From assembly GCF_000018605.1 (NCBI RefSeq), contig NC_010003.1, forward strand, positions 720,501 to 784,500: DNA of 64,000 bases, written 5' to 3'. Below the pieces are notes generated by a model. The model was not told the origin of the DNA. It saw only the letters and a program-made list of their open reading frames with translations, and searched no databases. This document shows positions 24,075 to 34,259 of this stretch, piece after piece. How positions within the stretch are numbered: the first letter of the stretch is position 1; every line of letters begins with the position of its first letter. The stretch is from Petrotoga mobilis SJ95. GTDB taxonomy: Bacteria; Thermotogota; Thermotogae; Petrotogales; Petrotogaceae. The translations under genes were made by a program, and so were the position numbers.

Positions 24075-25304
24075 CTAATTTGATTCCTCAACATTCTCAA
24101 TCACTTCTCTCACAGTTCTTATTTTTGTACCAATTTTGATTAATAGAGTAATAGTAATAATGCTTCCTATAAAGGCTAACAACCAATTGTAGCGAAAACC
24201 TATTTGATCCGCAATATAACCACTTACCAAAGGGATAGTGAAACCAAACAAGGATCCAGCAGCAGAAATAGCTGAAATATAAGATGCTCTTCTCTCACTT
24301 GGAATAAAATCATGAACCCATACTGAACTAGCACTCATATCTATGCCCAATCCCAATTCGATTAAACAGGCTCCTATGTAGAAAGCAACAATTGAAGTGT
24401 GAGAAGCAATTGTAATAGAACCTATTGCAATTAAACCTTGCCCCATTATTGATACTTTCACACCTTCAAAACGCTTTAGAAGTATGCCTGCTAAACTATT
24501 TCCGATGGCTAAAACTACAAGAAAAATGGCCATTGTGAAACCTAAGTATGCAGTAGGCAATTTAAGCTCTTTGACCATATATAATTGCCATATCATTACA
24601 AAGGTCTGAAATGCAATTCTTCCTGACATAGAGTAAATCAAAATTAATCTCATTGTCGTACTTTTAAAAATATCAATTGTGTTTCGAGCAAGGGCTTTTC
24701 TAAATGAAATTGCCCTATCTCCGTAATTTTCATTTAAAATGAAAATAAGTATGATCGATGTCCCAAGTGCCATTATACCAGCAACCAATAAGGGAAAATC
24801 CGGACGACCAATTGCAAGAGCAGAGGACAATAAAGCCACAATAGCACCGAATATTAGTGAAATTGCATTTGCATTCGGAAACACTTTCGCTTTTAAATGC
24901 GCTCGACCCTCTTTAGTAATTTCATCTACAAACCAAGCTCCTGGAGTACCACTAATCAATGAAACGCCGACCGCCCATAGTAAAATACTCAAGATAAAAG
25001 TAAATAGATTATTTGCTTGGAAGAATACCAGTAAACCTATGGACCATATAAAAAATCCTAACACTAAAGATCTTTTCCGACCGTATCTATCAGCAATGTT
25101 TCCAGTTGGATAGTCAAATATACTTAATGCTATTGAAGCAATCGCTAATACCTGGCCAATTTGAAATGAAGTTAATCCCCTTATCCCCATATGAGCAACA
25201 TAGACAGTCCCGAATAATTTATCAATACTTTCGTAAAGTATAATTATAAAATAATATTTGACTATTGTAGAGTCAAGTTTGATTGATTTACCAAAACGCC
25301 TCAT
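24075..25304 (-). CDS. MFS transporter
   Basis: 409 residues and 12 predicted helices. Loop 2-3 reads GNIADRYGRKRSLVLG, the canonical MFS motif A. Starts MRRFGKSIKLDSTIVKYY with GGGGG upstream. The 48-nt gap to the next MFS gene suggests one operon. The two MFS proteins are not close copies of each other. The substrate cannot be read from the sequence. Confidence 0.85.
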   Translation of the reverse strand: MRRFGKSIKLDSTIVKYYFIIILYESIDKLFGTVYVAHMGIRGLTSFQIGQVLAIASIALSIFDYPTGNIADRYGRKRSLVLGFFIWSIGLLVFFQANNLFTFILSILLWAVGVSLISGTPGAWFVDEITKEGRAHLKAKVFPNANAISLIFGAIVALLSSALAIGRPDFPLLVAGIMALGTSIILIFILNENYGDRAISFRKALARNTIDIFKSTTMRLILIYSMSGRIAFQTFVMIWQLYMVKELKLPTAYLGFTMAIFLVVLAIGNSLAGILLKRFEGVKVSIMGQGLIAIGSITIASHTSIVAFYIGACLIELGLGIDMSASSVWVHDFIPSERRASYISAISAAGSLFGFTIPLVSGYIADQIGFRYNWLLAFIGSIITITLLIKIGTKIRTVREVIENVEESN

Positions 25305-25369
25305 AAGTCCTACCCCCGGTTTTTATGAGATTACTGCCTGATGAATGAACTATAATTCCTTTTAAGCTT

Positions 25370-27088
25370 TTATCTGTCATTCTGAGCATCTTTGACATAC
25401 TGTTTCTTAAATAATTCTCTATAACTTTCATTCTTTTGGTATAACTCTATGTGTGAGCCCGAATCCACTATAGTACCGTTTGCCATAAAATATATCTTAT
25501 CTGCTTTTGTTATTGTTGAAAGACGATGAGAAACCAAGATTATTGCCATATCTTTTTCCTTTTCCTTTAGACTTTCAAATATTAATTCTTCAGTCTGTGA
25601 ATCCATTGCAGAAGTAGCTTCATCCAACAAAAGCACCTTAGGCGGATGTAATAATGTTCGAGCTAAATTGACTCTTTGCTTTTGCCCACTGGATAAAAGC
25701 AAACAGTTTTTATTAAGAGACTCTGAAAATTCTGTTAGTTGTGTGATTTCTAAAATCTTATTTATTGTACTTTTTTCAACTTTTTCACCTAATAAGATAT
25801 TCTCTTCTATGCTTGCATTGAATATGAAAGGAGAACTTTCTACATATTTTATATTTCTTCTTAAATCTGAAAGATCATATTGTGAAAGTTTTAATTTATT
25901 TAACAATATTTCTCCTCGTTGCGGTTTATATAGCTCAGTTAACAGTAAAAGTAAAGTGCTTTTCCCGGCTCCGGTTGATCCAACAATGGCTATCTTTTCA
26001 CCTTTGCTGATTTGTAAATTTATATTCTTTAATATATAAGTATTTCCTTCGTATGAGAAAAAAACATTATGAAAATCAATTGTAAATTCTTTTGGAAAGC
26101 GCATTCCTTTACGTACTTTTTCCTCTTCTTGGTTTAGTAAAGTTTCAATTCTATCTATTGATGGAAAAGCCGCTGGTGTGGTAGTAAAGAGAAAAGCTAA
26201 GTTCCATACTGGAACATATAGCCTTCCAACGAATGTGAAAAAGGCGATCAGCGTTGGAATATCTACCAAACCCCTCATTGATAAAATTGCACCTATACAC
26301 AAAATAATAATAGGTAAACCTTCTTCAATATACATAGTTATACTATTATATAGTTTTTCATAAAAACTTTTGTTTTTCATAGAGTTATTCCAATTGCGGA
26401 TCTTGTTTTGAAAAAGATGGTAAAAATAGGTAGTTTTTTCCAATAATCTTATGATAATTGAGGAATTTATCCCTTCTTCTATTGATTTCACAACGTTATC
26501 GTTTGCCTCTCGTTCTAACAAAGACATACTTTCCATCTTTGGTTTGAACTGCTTTTGGCATAATAAGTATATGGGCAGGGAACAAACAAATATTATGGCT
26601 AAATAAGTATTTAATTTAAAAGCGACATAACATCCTACCGAAAATTCAGCTAACGCCTGAAAAACAGATGTAAAAAAAGGTGCTTCTTCTCCAACTATGT
26701 CAATATCAGAGGTGAATCGCGCCATCAATTCACCCGATGGCTTCCTTTTATGGTACGAAGCTGGTAATTTTAGAACTTTTAGGTATAATTTCTCACGCAA
26801 GCTCCCTTTCACTAACAGTTTCAAAATGTCTCCATGATAATCACTTAAAAACCAAATAAAACGTGTGAAAGAATAAATAACAAGTATCAATAAAGCTGTA
26901 ATTAGGGCACTTTTTATCCCTTGGCCATCGTTTATTGTTGTAATTTCTTGCATCAAGTTTTCAATTAAAAATGGAGTCACGGCTACTAGTGGTATTGATG
27001 AGAAAATTAGTATGAAATTTATAAATAATTCTTTTTTAAATCGAGAGACCTCTTCCCAAAGAAAATACAAGGCGTTTTTATACTTCAT
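25370..27088 (-). CDS. ABC exporter, ATP-binding/permease protein
   Basis: 572 residues. Six membrane helices, then GSTGAGKSTLLLLL (Walker A), LSSGQKQRVNLARTL (signature, with SSGQ for SGGQ), LLLDEATSAMD (Walker B) and LVSHRLSTI (H-loop). The ATG at 27088 (MKYKNALYF) has GGAGGG 7 nt upstream and is preferred over a longer frame. It heads the three-gene transport operon. Its C-terminus resembles the exporter remnant beside IS21 (13744-13850), so that remnant may be a lost paralogue. Confidence 0.88.
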   Translation of the reverse strand: MKYKNALYFLWEEVSRFKKELFINFILIFSSIPLVAVTPFLIENLMQEITTINDGQGIKSALITALLILVIYSFTRFIWFLSDYHGDILKLLVKGSLREKLYLKVLKLPASYHKRKPSGELMARFTSDIDIVGEEAPFFTSVFQALAEFSVGCYVAFKLNTYLAIIFVCSLPIYLLCQKQFKPKMESMSLLEREANDNVVKSIEEGINSSIIIRLLEKTTYFYHLFQNKIRNWNNSMKNKSFYEKLYNSITMYIEEGLPIIILCIGAILSMRGLVDIPTLIAFFTFVGRLYVPVWNLAFLFTTTPAAFPSIDRIETLLNQEEEKVRKGMRFPKEFTIDFHNVFFSYEGNTYILKNINLQISKGEKIAIVGSTGAGKSTLLLLLTELYKPQRGEILLNKLKLSQYDLSDLRRNIKYVESSPFIFNASIEENILLGEKVEKSTINKILEITQLTEFSESLNKNCLLLSSGQKQRVNLARTLLHPPKVLLLDEATSAMDSQTEELIFESLKEKEKDMAIILVSHRLSTITKADKIYFMANGTIVDSGSHIELYQKNESYRELFKKQYVKDAQNDR

Positions 27089-27139
27089 TAAAGTCCCTCC
27101 ATTTGATGAGAAGAGCTTATAAAAATTTGCCACAATCTT

Positions 27140-27170
27140 TAATTAAAAAACGCCCATTTAGGGCGTCTTT
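27140..27170 (-). terminator. Rho-independent terminator
   Basis: Minus strand: CGCCC-TAAAT-GGGCG stem-loop followed by TTTTTTAATT. It ends the transcript of the 27280-27864 gene before the transporter operon begins. Confidence 0.75.
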
Positions 27171-27279
27171 TGAAAACTATTTCAACAACTTTTTTAGCTC
27201 TTCTTATGAATTTAGCTCCCCTTCGCCCCTCAATTTATCTGTCAATATCTACACTATACTCTGTAACCCGCCAATCTTG

Positions 27280-27864
27280 TTATTTTAGGTATCCTTCTTT
27301 TTTTAAGAAATACTGTGATAAATTTAGTATTCTTTTATCCTTCATTAGGTCTTTGAAGAATTTTTCGTATTCTGGTTCGCTTTTGTACCATTTGTGTATT
27401 AAGTCTAAAAAACCGATATCTTCATCCTCTTGCTTTATATACAACCTTGCATAACCATATCTGTTCCATATATTTATCTGGACCATGTAATCATAAGATA
27501 AAGATTCTATGATTCCTTTTAGGGTTTCTCTGTCTTTTTGTATGGCTTCTTTTTCTTTTTCTAAAATTGAGAGAAGGAATAACAAGAATCCTTCTCCCAG
27601 TTCACTAATGATTATTTCATTTTTTTGAGACGTTTCTTCATCAAAATCATAAAAATCATCGCCTTTTTGAAGTGCATAACCAGGTACTATTTCAAAGGTT
27701 TTTAAGATTTTTAGTACTTCTACTATTTCCTTTTTGCCTTTCACTTCTTTTCTGAATCTAAGGATGTTTTCTCTTTCATAAGTTTCAAATTTGAGTTTGT
27801 CTAAAACTTCAAGTTGGTTGTCAGTGAGTGCTTCTAAATAGTAACCTAAGTACAGTTTAATCAA
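27280..27864 (-). CDS. Hypothetical protein, 194 aa
   Basis: Begins at a TTG (27864) with GGAG 8 nt upstream (MIKLYLGYYLEAL). Acidic and helical, with a long charged central helix (LEKEKEAIQKDRETLKGIIE) and a C-terminal EYEKFFKDLMKDKRIL. No membrane segment, signal or motif was recognised. Only 11 nt separate it from the chemoreceptor gene upstream, so the two are co-transcribed; a link to chemotaxis is possible but not shown. Confidence 0.7.
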   Translation of the reverse strand: MIKLYLGYYLEALTDNQLEVLDKLKFETYERENILRFRKEVKGKKEIVEVLKILKTFEIVPGYALQKGDDFYDFDEETSQKNEIIISELGEGFLLFLLSILEKEKEAIQKDRETLKGIIESLSYDYMVQINIWNRYGYARLYIKQEDEDIGFLDLIHKWYKSEPEYEKFFKDLMKDKRILNLSQYFLKKEGYLK

Positions 27865-27875
27865 GATAAATTCTC

Positions 27876-29855
27876 CTACAGTCTGAATATTTTCAACTGT
27901 TCCGAAAGCTCTTCCGATAAAGTAGAGAGTTCTTGAGAGTTCTTTTCAATCTTCTTTGCGTCTTCTTTTTGGGTGTTAATTGAATTGGTTATCTCACTCA
28001 AACTTTCGCTAATAGAGGTTATCGCTTGTGCGACTCTATCCATGGCTGAACTCATTTCTTCTGTGCTTGCGCTTTGTTCTTGCGAAGTTGCTGTTAAGTT
28101 GTCTATTCCGCTGTTTAAATCTTTTACCATGTTTAAAATTTGTTGGAATTTATCGTTTATACCGTACATTTGATCGTTGATACTTTGGATTATTCCAACG
28201 GTTTCGTTTGTGCTGTCATTTACGACGTTGGTACTGTTTTTAATACCTTCAATCATTCTTTCGATTTGTGAAGTTGAATTTTTGGAATCTTCCGCCAAAC
28301 TTCTTATTTCATCTGCTACAACTGCGAATCCTTTCCCTGCTTCCCCTGCCCTTGCTGCCTCTATAGCAGCGTTCAAGGCTAGAAGGTTAGTTTGCTCTGT
28401 TATAGAATTTATCGTGTTAACGATCTTACCAATGTTTTCAGATCTTTCTATTAGGGCTTTAACCACATTCTGGGTTTTTTTAGATTTATCCACAGCCTCT
28501 TTTATCGTTTTATCTATAGATTTTATAGACTCAAGTCCTTCGTTGGCGGCATTTTCTGTTTCTGAAGCAGCGGTGTTAAGTTCTTGAGCTGATTTAGAAA
28601 CATTTTGAGCGGCTGCCGATATTTCCTGAATCCCTGATGTAACCTCTTCAACGGAGGCGGAAGTATCTTCAGCGTTTTCACTTATTTCAGCAGCCTTTTC
28701 CGAAAGGGTTTGTGCCGATTGAGAACTGTTTTTAGAAATATTGAGTAATTCCATAGCAGAACTGTCGATCTTTAAAGAGCCTTCTCTTATTGAGATTATA
28801 GAGTTTTTCCAAGCACTTATTGCTTGATTTAGTGAACCTGCCATTTGCCCAATTTCGTCCTTGGAGTTTATTTCAACGGAAGTTGATAAATTGCCTTCTC
28901 CTACCTCTGAAAGATACGTCTTCAGTTTGTTTATCGGTTTTATAATGTAGTAAATAACGAATAAAATACCTACTATTACTGCAACTACGGCTATTATTAT
29001 GAAGAGTATAAGAGTGAACATCGTGGTAGATCTTACTTCACCGAATAAATTGTTAGTATCTACTTGGGTAATAACGGTCCAATTCGGATCACTAATTTTA
29101 TTATACGCTAAGAATGTCGACCCATTTTGAACATACATGGAACCACTGTTTTGAGTTAAATTTTTAAAGTATTCTTCTTGTGAAATGTCTTGACCAATTG
29201 TATCACTTTCAGGATGAAAGATAACCTGACCTTTTTGGTTTATTACATAAATCGTTTCTCCAGTTCCTAACTCATTACCAATAATTTCATAAACCTTGGA
29301 CATATTTAGTTCTATCCTCACTACTCCGGCTATTTCATTTTCAGCGTTTTTTATAGCCTTTGAAAGAGTAACTATGGTGTCACCTGTTACTGATTGCTCA
29401 AAAGGATCTGATACTACAACTTCTTCTGGCTTTTGAATAGCATCTTTGTACCATGGCCTTACTCTTGGATCATAATCACTTGCTAGTTGGTTTTCGTATT
29501 CTATAGGTCTTGCAAAAGCATCACCATTTTTTGAACCTACATTAATAGACGCGAATTCAGGGTATTCATCACTGAAATTTTGGAGCTTTTGATACATTCT
29601 TTCTCTTTCTTCTTGTGATTGCTCAAGCAAATTGATGACATCGGGATCAACAGCTATTGAAGAAGTAACTTTTTTGAGATCATTCATGTACTGACCCAAA
29701 AAATTTGCTGTTTGGAAATTGTTTACTTCAATTAATTGGGAAGTGTCATCTTTTAATATGTTGCTATAATTCAATGATGAATATGTGATAAAAAACGCCA
29801 TAGGTACAACGGATACCAAGATGATTAAAACTGCCATTTTCCACTTGAGAGTCAT
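27876..29855 (-). CDS. Methyl-accepting chemotaxis protein (Cache, HAMP, signalling domain)
   Basis: 659 residues. One membrane helix at residues 6-30, an extracellular double-Cache-like sensor ([19 protein letters not shown] is the Cache hallmark), a second membrane helix near 275-300, HAMP, then the coiled-coil signalling domain. The tip hairpin is [19 protein letters not shown], followed by [18 protein letters not shown]. It binds a small ligand, probably an amino acid or organic acid, and signals through CheW/CheA. Full length, with GGGGG before the ATG. Confidence 0.95.
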   Translation of the reverse strand: MTLKWKMAVLIILVSVVPMAFFITYSSLNYSNILKDDTSQLIEVNNFQTANFLGQYMNDLKKVTSSIAVDPDVINLLEQSQEERERMYQKLQNFSDEYPEFASINVGSKNGDAFARPIEYENQLASDYDPRVRPWYKDAIQKPEEVVVSDPFEQSVTGDTIVTLSKAIKNAENEIAGVVRIELNMSKVYEIIGNELGTGETIYVINQKGQVIFHPESDTIGQDISQEEYFKNLTQNSGSMYVQNGSTFLAYNKISDPNWTVITQVDTNNLFGEVRSTTMFTLILFIIIAVVAVIVGILFVIYYIIKPINKLKTYLSEVGEGNLSTSVEINSKDEIGQMAGSLNQAISAWKNSIISIREGSLKIDSSAMELLNISKNSSQSAQTLSEKAAEISENAEDTSASVEEVTSGIQEISAAAQNVSKSAQELNTAASETENAANEGLESIKSIDKTIKEAVDKSKKTQNVVKALIERSENIGKIVNTINSITEQTNLLALNAAIEAARAGEAGKGFAVVADEIRSLAEDSKNSTSQIERMIEGIKNSTNVVNDSTNETVGIIQSINDQMYGINDKFQQILNMVKDLNSGIDNLTATSQEQSASTEEMSSAMDRVAQAITSISESLSEITNSINTQKEDAKKIEKNSQELSTLSEELSEQLKIFRL

Positions 29856-29901
29856 ATTTATTTCCCCCTGAATTTATTTTTTTATTTTGCCTTTAGAATT
29901 T

Positions 29902-29930
29902 TATAGCGCCCTTTCACCCCGCACCCCAAC
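29902..29930 (-). repeat. Intercistronic hairpin repeat, copy 1
   Basis: Read with transcription: GTTGGGGTGCGGGGTGAAAG then GGCGCTAT. It resembles 34214-34247, 41336-41363 and 55818-55846. It lies 47 nt before the chemoreceptor start. Confidence 0.65.
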
Positions 29931-29950
29931 TTTTTCCACCAACAAGTTTT

Positions 29951-31243
29951 TTAACTTTTTCTCCAAAGTTTCATAGGAAAAATGTTTTTTCCCAAGTTCA
30001 AAATTCTTCTGGACAATCTGTGAAGCCCTTGGGGATCGAATAGAATTTGAAAAATTTCTTCCTTTGCTTTAATAATTTCGTTTTGGTTGACTCTGTACAT
30101 ACCCCTTTCATATTCAGCTTTACTACCAAGACTGACAACCTCAAAGCCTAAGGGAGCTATGTCTTTTTTGTAAACAGGATATTCGAACATCAACACAGGT
30201 GTTTTTGCGAATATCGCTTCCAAAAATTGATTACCAAAACCCTCTAAAATGCTTGGATAGGTTATAAAATCAGCTATTGCATAAAAATCCCATAGAGAGA
30301 AAATCTCTTCCTCTTCGTGTCTGATGTCATCGGAAATGGAAAAAGCTAATTTTAGTTCTACATCTTTTTGTGAGGCGTATTCTTTCAACACTTCTACATA
30401 GTCAGATTCTTCCGATAAACCAGGTAGTACTAAAAATACGTTCGTGTCTTGAGTTATCTTTTTACCGTTGAAGGTCGTTTTCCCAATGTATTTTTTTAAA
30501 TCCTTTTTTACTTCTGCTACTGTGTCGATCGCCAATTCTATAGCTTTTCTCCTGACGATTCTAGTTGCTTGTAAAAATATCAGATCTTTTTGAGATATGT
30601 TCAACTTGTCGTATATCTTTATGTTGTAATCGTCTATTTCCCACCGCTTTTGATTAAAATCAAATACGTTAGGTATGACGATACTATCCAACCCTTTTTT
30701 ATTTTTTAACTCTTCTTGCGCTAGCGAATTTATGACAACGTGAGTTATATCTTTTGGAGGAAAATATTCTTCCAAGATCTCTTTGATGTAATCGTTGGTC
30801 GGATTTTTGTAAAAATCTCTTTCCCAGTAAAAATCATGGTGGTGACCTATCATTTTAATCCCGTTGTCTTTACAAAACCTGTAAATAGCCACAGCTGCTG
30901 CAGGATTGTGGGCTAATGAAAAGATGTTATTCACAATCATTACATCCAAATCCATCATTTCGTATAGTTGATTGTAAATATCTTCTATGTATTTATTCAT
31001 CTCTTTTTTAAAATAATTCTCGTCCCACTCGTCTAAATTTACAAAAGATTTTTGTTTCAGTATGTTACTCCTTTTGTCCGTATATGCGATGTATGGGATT
31101 TTAAATCCGGGTGATGTTCCCATATCTCCGGCGATTAAATACGTTTTTAAATGCATGTTTCTAAGGGCTTGCTTCCATTTAACCATTTCTAAGGAAACAC
31201 CGTCTGTTTCTCCTACTCTGTAGTGTACTAAACCAATCTCCAT
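29951..31243 (-). CDS. Glycosyltransferase family 4, probable mannosylglucosylglycerate synthase-like
   Basis: 430 residues, GT-B fold. N-terminal domain with GLVHYRVGETDGVSLEM (sugar-acceptor loop) and HHHDFYWERD; the C-terminal donor domain has ATRIVRRKAIELAIDTV, LPGLSEESDYV and the E-x7-E region (SILEGFGNQFLEAIFA). Petrotoga makes the osmolyte mannosylglucosylglycerate with a GT4 enzyme (MggA), and this protein fits that type by layout; the assignment is from memory of the family and not certain. The ATG at 31243 has GGAGGGTG upstream. A lipid or polysaccharide glycosyltransferase is the alternative. Confidence 0.7.
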   Translation of the reverse strand: MEIGLVHYRVGETDGVSLEMVKWKQALRNMHLKTYLIAGDMGTSPGFKIPYIAYTDKRSNILKQKSFVNLDEWDENYFKKEMNKYIEDIYNQLYEMMDLDVMIVNNIFSLAHNPAAAVAIYRFCKDNGIKMIGHHHDFYWERDFYKNPTNDYIKEILEEYFPPKDITHVVINSLAQEELKNKKGLDSIVIPNVFDFNQKRWEIDDYNIKIYDKLNISQKDLIFLQATRIVRRKAIELAIDTVAEVKKDLKKYIGKTTFNGKKITQDTNVFLVLPGLSEESDYVEVLKEYASQKDVELKLAFSISDDIRHEEEEIFSLWDFYAIADFITYPSILEGFGNQFLEAIFAKTPVLMFEYPVYKKDIAPLGFEVVSLGSKAEYERGMYRVNQNEIIKAKEEIFQILFDPQGLHRLSRRILNLGKNIFPMKLWRKS

Positions 31244-31271
31244 TGGATTCACACCCTCCATACTTCTCTTT

Positions 31272-32501
31272 CTATTTAGAAGAAGCGGAACTTCCTGCTA
31301 AGTATCCAGTAGACCAAGACCATTGCAAATTGTATCCGCCACTTTCTCCAGCTACATCCATAACCTCACCTGCAAAAAATAAACCAGGTATAATTGTAGA
31401 CTCTAAAGTATAAGGGTCTATTTCAGTTGTATTAATTCCCCCTAAAGAAACTTGAGAATCTTTCCAACTTGTCGTTCCCACAACTTCAAAGTTCCAGTCT
31501 TTTAACTTATCGGCTAGCATTTCTATATCTTTATCGTTAAAACTGCTAACAGGTGCTTCCAAATCTTTAAATCCTATCTTTGATAAAAAATATCGAATCA
31601 ATCGTTCATCGATAATACTTACCAGTAGGAGTTTTATAGGTCTTTCAGGCTTTGATCTAATCTTTTTGATTAAAAAATCTACTAAACTTCTGAGCGAATA
31701 TTGAGGAAAGGGTACAATTTTTAGAAAAAGAGGAGTGTTTTGTTCTAAATACTCATGGACATAATTACTGAGTTCTAATATCGGTATACCAGAAAGGACA
31801 TCATCTTTTTTGAAAAGTATTTCACCTGTGTAATTTTTGGAAACAATTTCACCGTTTCGATCTATTAGAAATACATCCCCTTCTAACTTTGAACCTGCAA
31901 CATCCTCAATGATATGTGGCCTTACTTTCAAAGGAACTAAACCTGGACGTAATTCAACAATAGAATGTCCCAAATCTTGGAGAGTGGGAAATATACTTCC
32001 GTTGGAACCATATTGAGGAGAGGAGTTTCCACCTGTTGCCACTATTACTTTATCCGATTGGAATACCCTGTGCTGCCCTTTTATGAGAAATTTTTCTCCA
32101 TCTTTAATTATTTGGTTGACTTGGAAGTTAAGTACAACTTCAACATTGTGCTTTTCTAATTCATATATGAAATTAGTAACAATATCTTTTGATTTTTCTG
32201 TGTAGGGGAAAAGTTTGGAACCCTTTTCTTTTATCATTATCCCTAATTCTTCAAAAACACTAAGTGTTTGCACGACGCCAAAAATATCAAGTACTTTTTT
32301 CACAAAAGGCGAATTGTTGCTGTAGTAATGGGTTTCATTCATGTCCAAATTTGAGAAGTTCCCTCTCCCGTTACTGCTTGCCAAGAGTTTCTTAGCTAAT
32401 TTGCCTTTTCTTTCAATTATTCTTACTTTTGCGCCGTTCCATGCTGCAACTGTTGCAGCCATTAATCCAGCAGCTCCTCCACCGATCACGGTAATCAACA
32501 T
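31272..32501 (-). CDS. HI0933/BaiN-family FAD-dependent flavoprotein
   Basis: 409 residues. N-terminal FAD site VIGGGAAGLMAATVAAWNGA followed by GKLAKKLLASSNGRGNFSN, the signature of the HI0933 group, and C-terminal GLFFAGEVMDVAGESGGYN. Members are soluble flavoproteins, annotated as aminoacetone oxidases or bile-acid reductase-like enzymes; the physiological reaction is unclear here. AGAGGG lies before the ATG. It is transcribed with the glycosyltransferase (28-nt gap). Confidence 0.92.
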   Translation of the reverse strand: MLITVIGGGAAGLMAATVAAWNGAKVRIIERKGKLAKKLLASSNGRGNFSNLDMNETHYYSNNSPFVKKVLDIFGVVQTLSVFEELGIMIKEKGSKLFPYTEKSKDIVTNFIYELEKHNVEVVLNFQVNQIIKDGEKFLIKGQHRVFQSDKVIVATGGNSSPQYGSNGSIFPTLQDLGHSIVELRPGLVPLKVRPHIIEDVAGSKLEGDVFLIDRNGEIVSKNYTGEILFKKDDVLSGIPILELSNYVHEYLEQNTPLFLKIVPFPQYSLRSLVDFLIKKIRSKPERPIKLLLVSIIDERLIRYFLSKIGFKDLEAPVSSFNDKDIEMLADKLKDWNFEVVGTTSWKDSQVSLGGINTTEIDPYTLESTIIPGLFFAGEVMDVAGESGGYNLQWSWSTGYLAGSSASSK

Positions 32502-32537
32502 AGCACATTTCCCTCTTTTAGAAGATTAGCTTGCTTT

Positions 32538-33386
32538 TTAAATTTCAATTTCTTTCAATTTATTTTGCATTCGCAATACAGTTTCTAAGACTTTTCCTAA
32601 TGTATGTATATTGTTCACAAGTTCTTCTATATTTTCTTTTGATGCGAGCAAGTTGTTGGTGTTTTCTTTAAGTTCTTCTTTTCCCGAAACCAAATTTTGA
32701 GTTAATTCATCCATGAAGGCTAAATTTCCATTTAACGTAACAAGAGCTGCTTCAATAGAATCGGTTATGGTTGAAAATATTGCTTCTAAGTTGTTTATTA
32801 TTCCTTTGACTTCTAGTACCTGATTTGATAGGTTAACGATTCTTTCAGAAATTTTATTTGATGCGATGTTAGTTTCTGACGATAATTTTTTAATTTCTTC
32901 GGCTACTACTGCAAATCCTCTGCCGGCTTCTTTTGCTCTTGCGGCTTCTATCGAAGCGTTTATCGAAAGTATGTTAGTTTGTTTGGCAACGTTTTTTATA
33001 ACGTTTGTGAGTTCTTCTATTTCTTGAAAATTATCCATCAAATGCGATACACTTTCTAGTGATTTTTCTACATCTTTTCCTACTTCATCAAAATCCTTCC
33101 CAAATTTCTTTAATTTGGAGATGATTTCTTCATTATTAGCAGAAATCCTTTTTTTCTCTTCTTCTCCATTTTCTACTGTTTTTTCAATTACATTTGAAGT
33201 GCTCTCTATACTTTCTATGAGTTCAACAAGGGTTTCTCCAACTATATTAGTTGAATCATTAACTCTCTCAAACCTCTCTCCCAATACTTCCTGGAGTTTT
33301 TCGATGAAAGAAACGAGAAGATTTTCATGGTACACACTTTTTGCTAATCCTTTTATGGTATCAGTATAATTCTCCTTTTCACTCAT
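32538..33386 (-). CDS. Soluble MCP signalling-domain protein (partner of the ODP sensor)
   Basis: 282 residues with no membrane segment. A short N-terminal part of about 30 residues is followed by a chemoreceptor coiled coil with the tip [19 protein letters not shown] and [15 protein letters not shown]. It has no sensor domain of its own. Its start overlaps the stop of the di-iron protein 33383-34156 by 4 nt. In Treponema denticola an ODP di-iron protein works with a cytoplasmic MCP in oxygen/iron chemotaxis; the same pairing is inferred here. Confidence 0.9.
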   Translation of the reverse strand: MSEKENYTDTIKGLAKSVYHENLLVSFIEKLQEVLGERFERVNDSTNIVGETLVELIESIESTSNVIEKTVENGEEEKKRISANNEEIISKLKKFGKDFDEVGKDVEKSLESVSHLMDNFQEIEELTNVIKNVAKQTNILSINASIEAARAKEAGRGFAVVAEEIKKLSSETNIASNKISERIVNLSNQVLEVKGIINNLEAIFSTITDSIEAALVTLNGNLAFMDELTQNLVSGKEELKENTNNLLASKENIEELVNNIHTLGKVLETVLRMQNKLKEIEI

Positions 33387-34156
33387 TTTGCCCCGACCCT
33401 ATAGATGGTATCTATTAAATCTATTCCACATTCTAAAGATTCAAACCAATTTAAAAATTCTTTAAATTCAGGCTTTTTATATATTGCCCCATGCTGTGGC
33501 ACCATCTGTTCAACATCCAACTTTTTAACTGTGTCAACCCATTTTTTGCAGACTTTGTTCGACGCCATATACCTCTTGTGAAATCCTTCTATGTATTTTA
33601 TATGTTCTGAGAAATTTTCCACAAAAACCTTATCTTTCCCTTCAGGGAAAACAGATACACCTATATCCCCTGAAAAAAGTATTTTAGAAATCGGATCGTA
33701 GAGGTTGAAATTTCCCGTTGAATGTAAGAAATGTGCGGGAATTATTTGTAATTCAGCCCCATCTTTAAATTTTATCTTTCCTCCAGAATCTTCTATCAAA
33801 ACCATCCTGGATTTTTCAAAAACTCCAAAGTGAGGTAAAAATCGCTCCCATAATTTAGATATATAAAACTTAGTTTCCAATATACTGTCCCACAAAGTTA
33901 TTCCCGATGATACGTCGGGATCTTGATGGGAATAGAACACATGTTTGATCTTACCCAGGTCAAGAAATTCAACGACGCTTGCAAGAACGCGTGGAAATAC
34001 ATGTACTCCTCCTGGATCGAGTAATACACCTTCGTCATTGTGAACAATTAGATACTGATTAGTCGGAATACCTTCAACGCTTTTTCTTTCCGATCCTAAA
34101 AAAACGAATTTGTGTTTCCCATTGTCAAACAGGGTTATGATATTTTCGTTATCCAT
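33383..34156 (-). CDS. ODP-type di-iron metallo-beta-lactamase-fold sensor
   Basis: 257 residues, metallo-beta-lactamase fold like the N-terminal domain of flavodiiron proteins but without a flavodoxin domain. Likely iron ligands: His77, Asp79 and Asp81 ([10 protein letters not shown]), His142/His145 (AHFLHSTGN), Asp164 (FSGDIG) and His222 (PQHGAIY). The usual second His of HxExDH is replaced, as in oxygen-binding ODPs. Known ODPs bind O2 or iron and signal to MCPs rather than reduce O2 fast. AGGAGG before the ATG. The gene is coupled to the soluble MCP. Confidence 0.88.
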   Translation of the reverse strand: MDNENIITLFDNGKHKFVFLGSERKSVEGIPTNQYLIVHNDEGVLLDPGGVHVFPRVLASVVEFLDLGKIKHVFYSHQDPDVSSGITLWDSILETKFYISKLWERFLPHFGVFEKSRMVLIEDSGGKIKFKDGAELQIIPAHFLHSTGNFNLYDPISKILFSGDIGVSVFPEGKDKVFVENFSEHIKYIEGFHKRYMASNKVCKKWVDTVKKLDVEQMVPQHGAIYKKPEFKEFLNWFESLECGIDLIDTIYRVGAK

Positions 34157-34213
34157 ATTATTGTCCTCCTTCTAGAGCAATTTTAATGACTTTTGAAATT
34201 TCAAAAGAATATA

Positions 34214-34247
34214 TATAGCGCCCCTTTGCTTCGCTCCCAGCCCCATC
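34214..34247 (-). repeat. Intercistronic hairpin repeat, copy 2
   Basis: With transcription: GATGGGGCTGGGAGCGAAGC then AAAGGGGCGCTATA. AGCG pairs with CGCT. It lies 58 nt before the ODP start, between the BMP-family gene and ODP. Confidence 0.6.
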
Positions 34248-34259
34248 TATATGAGTTTA

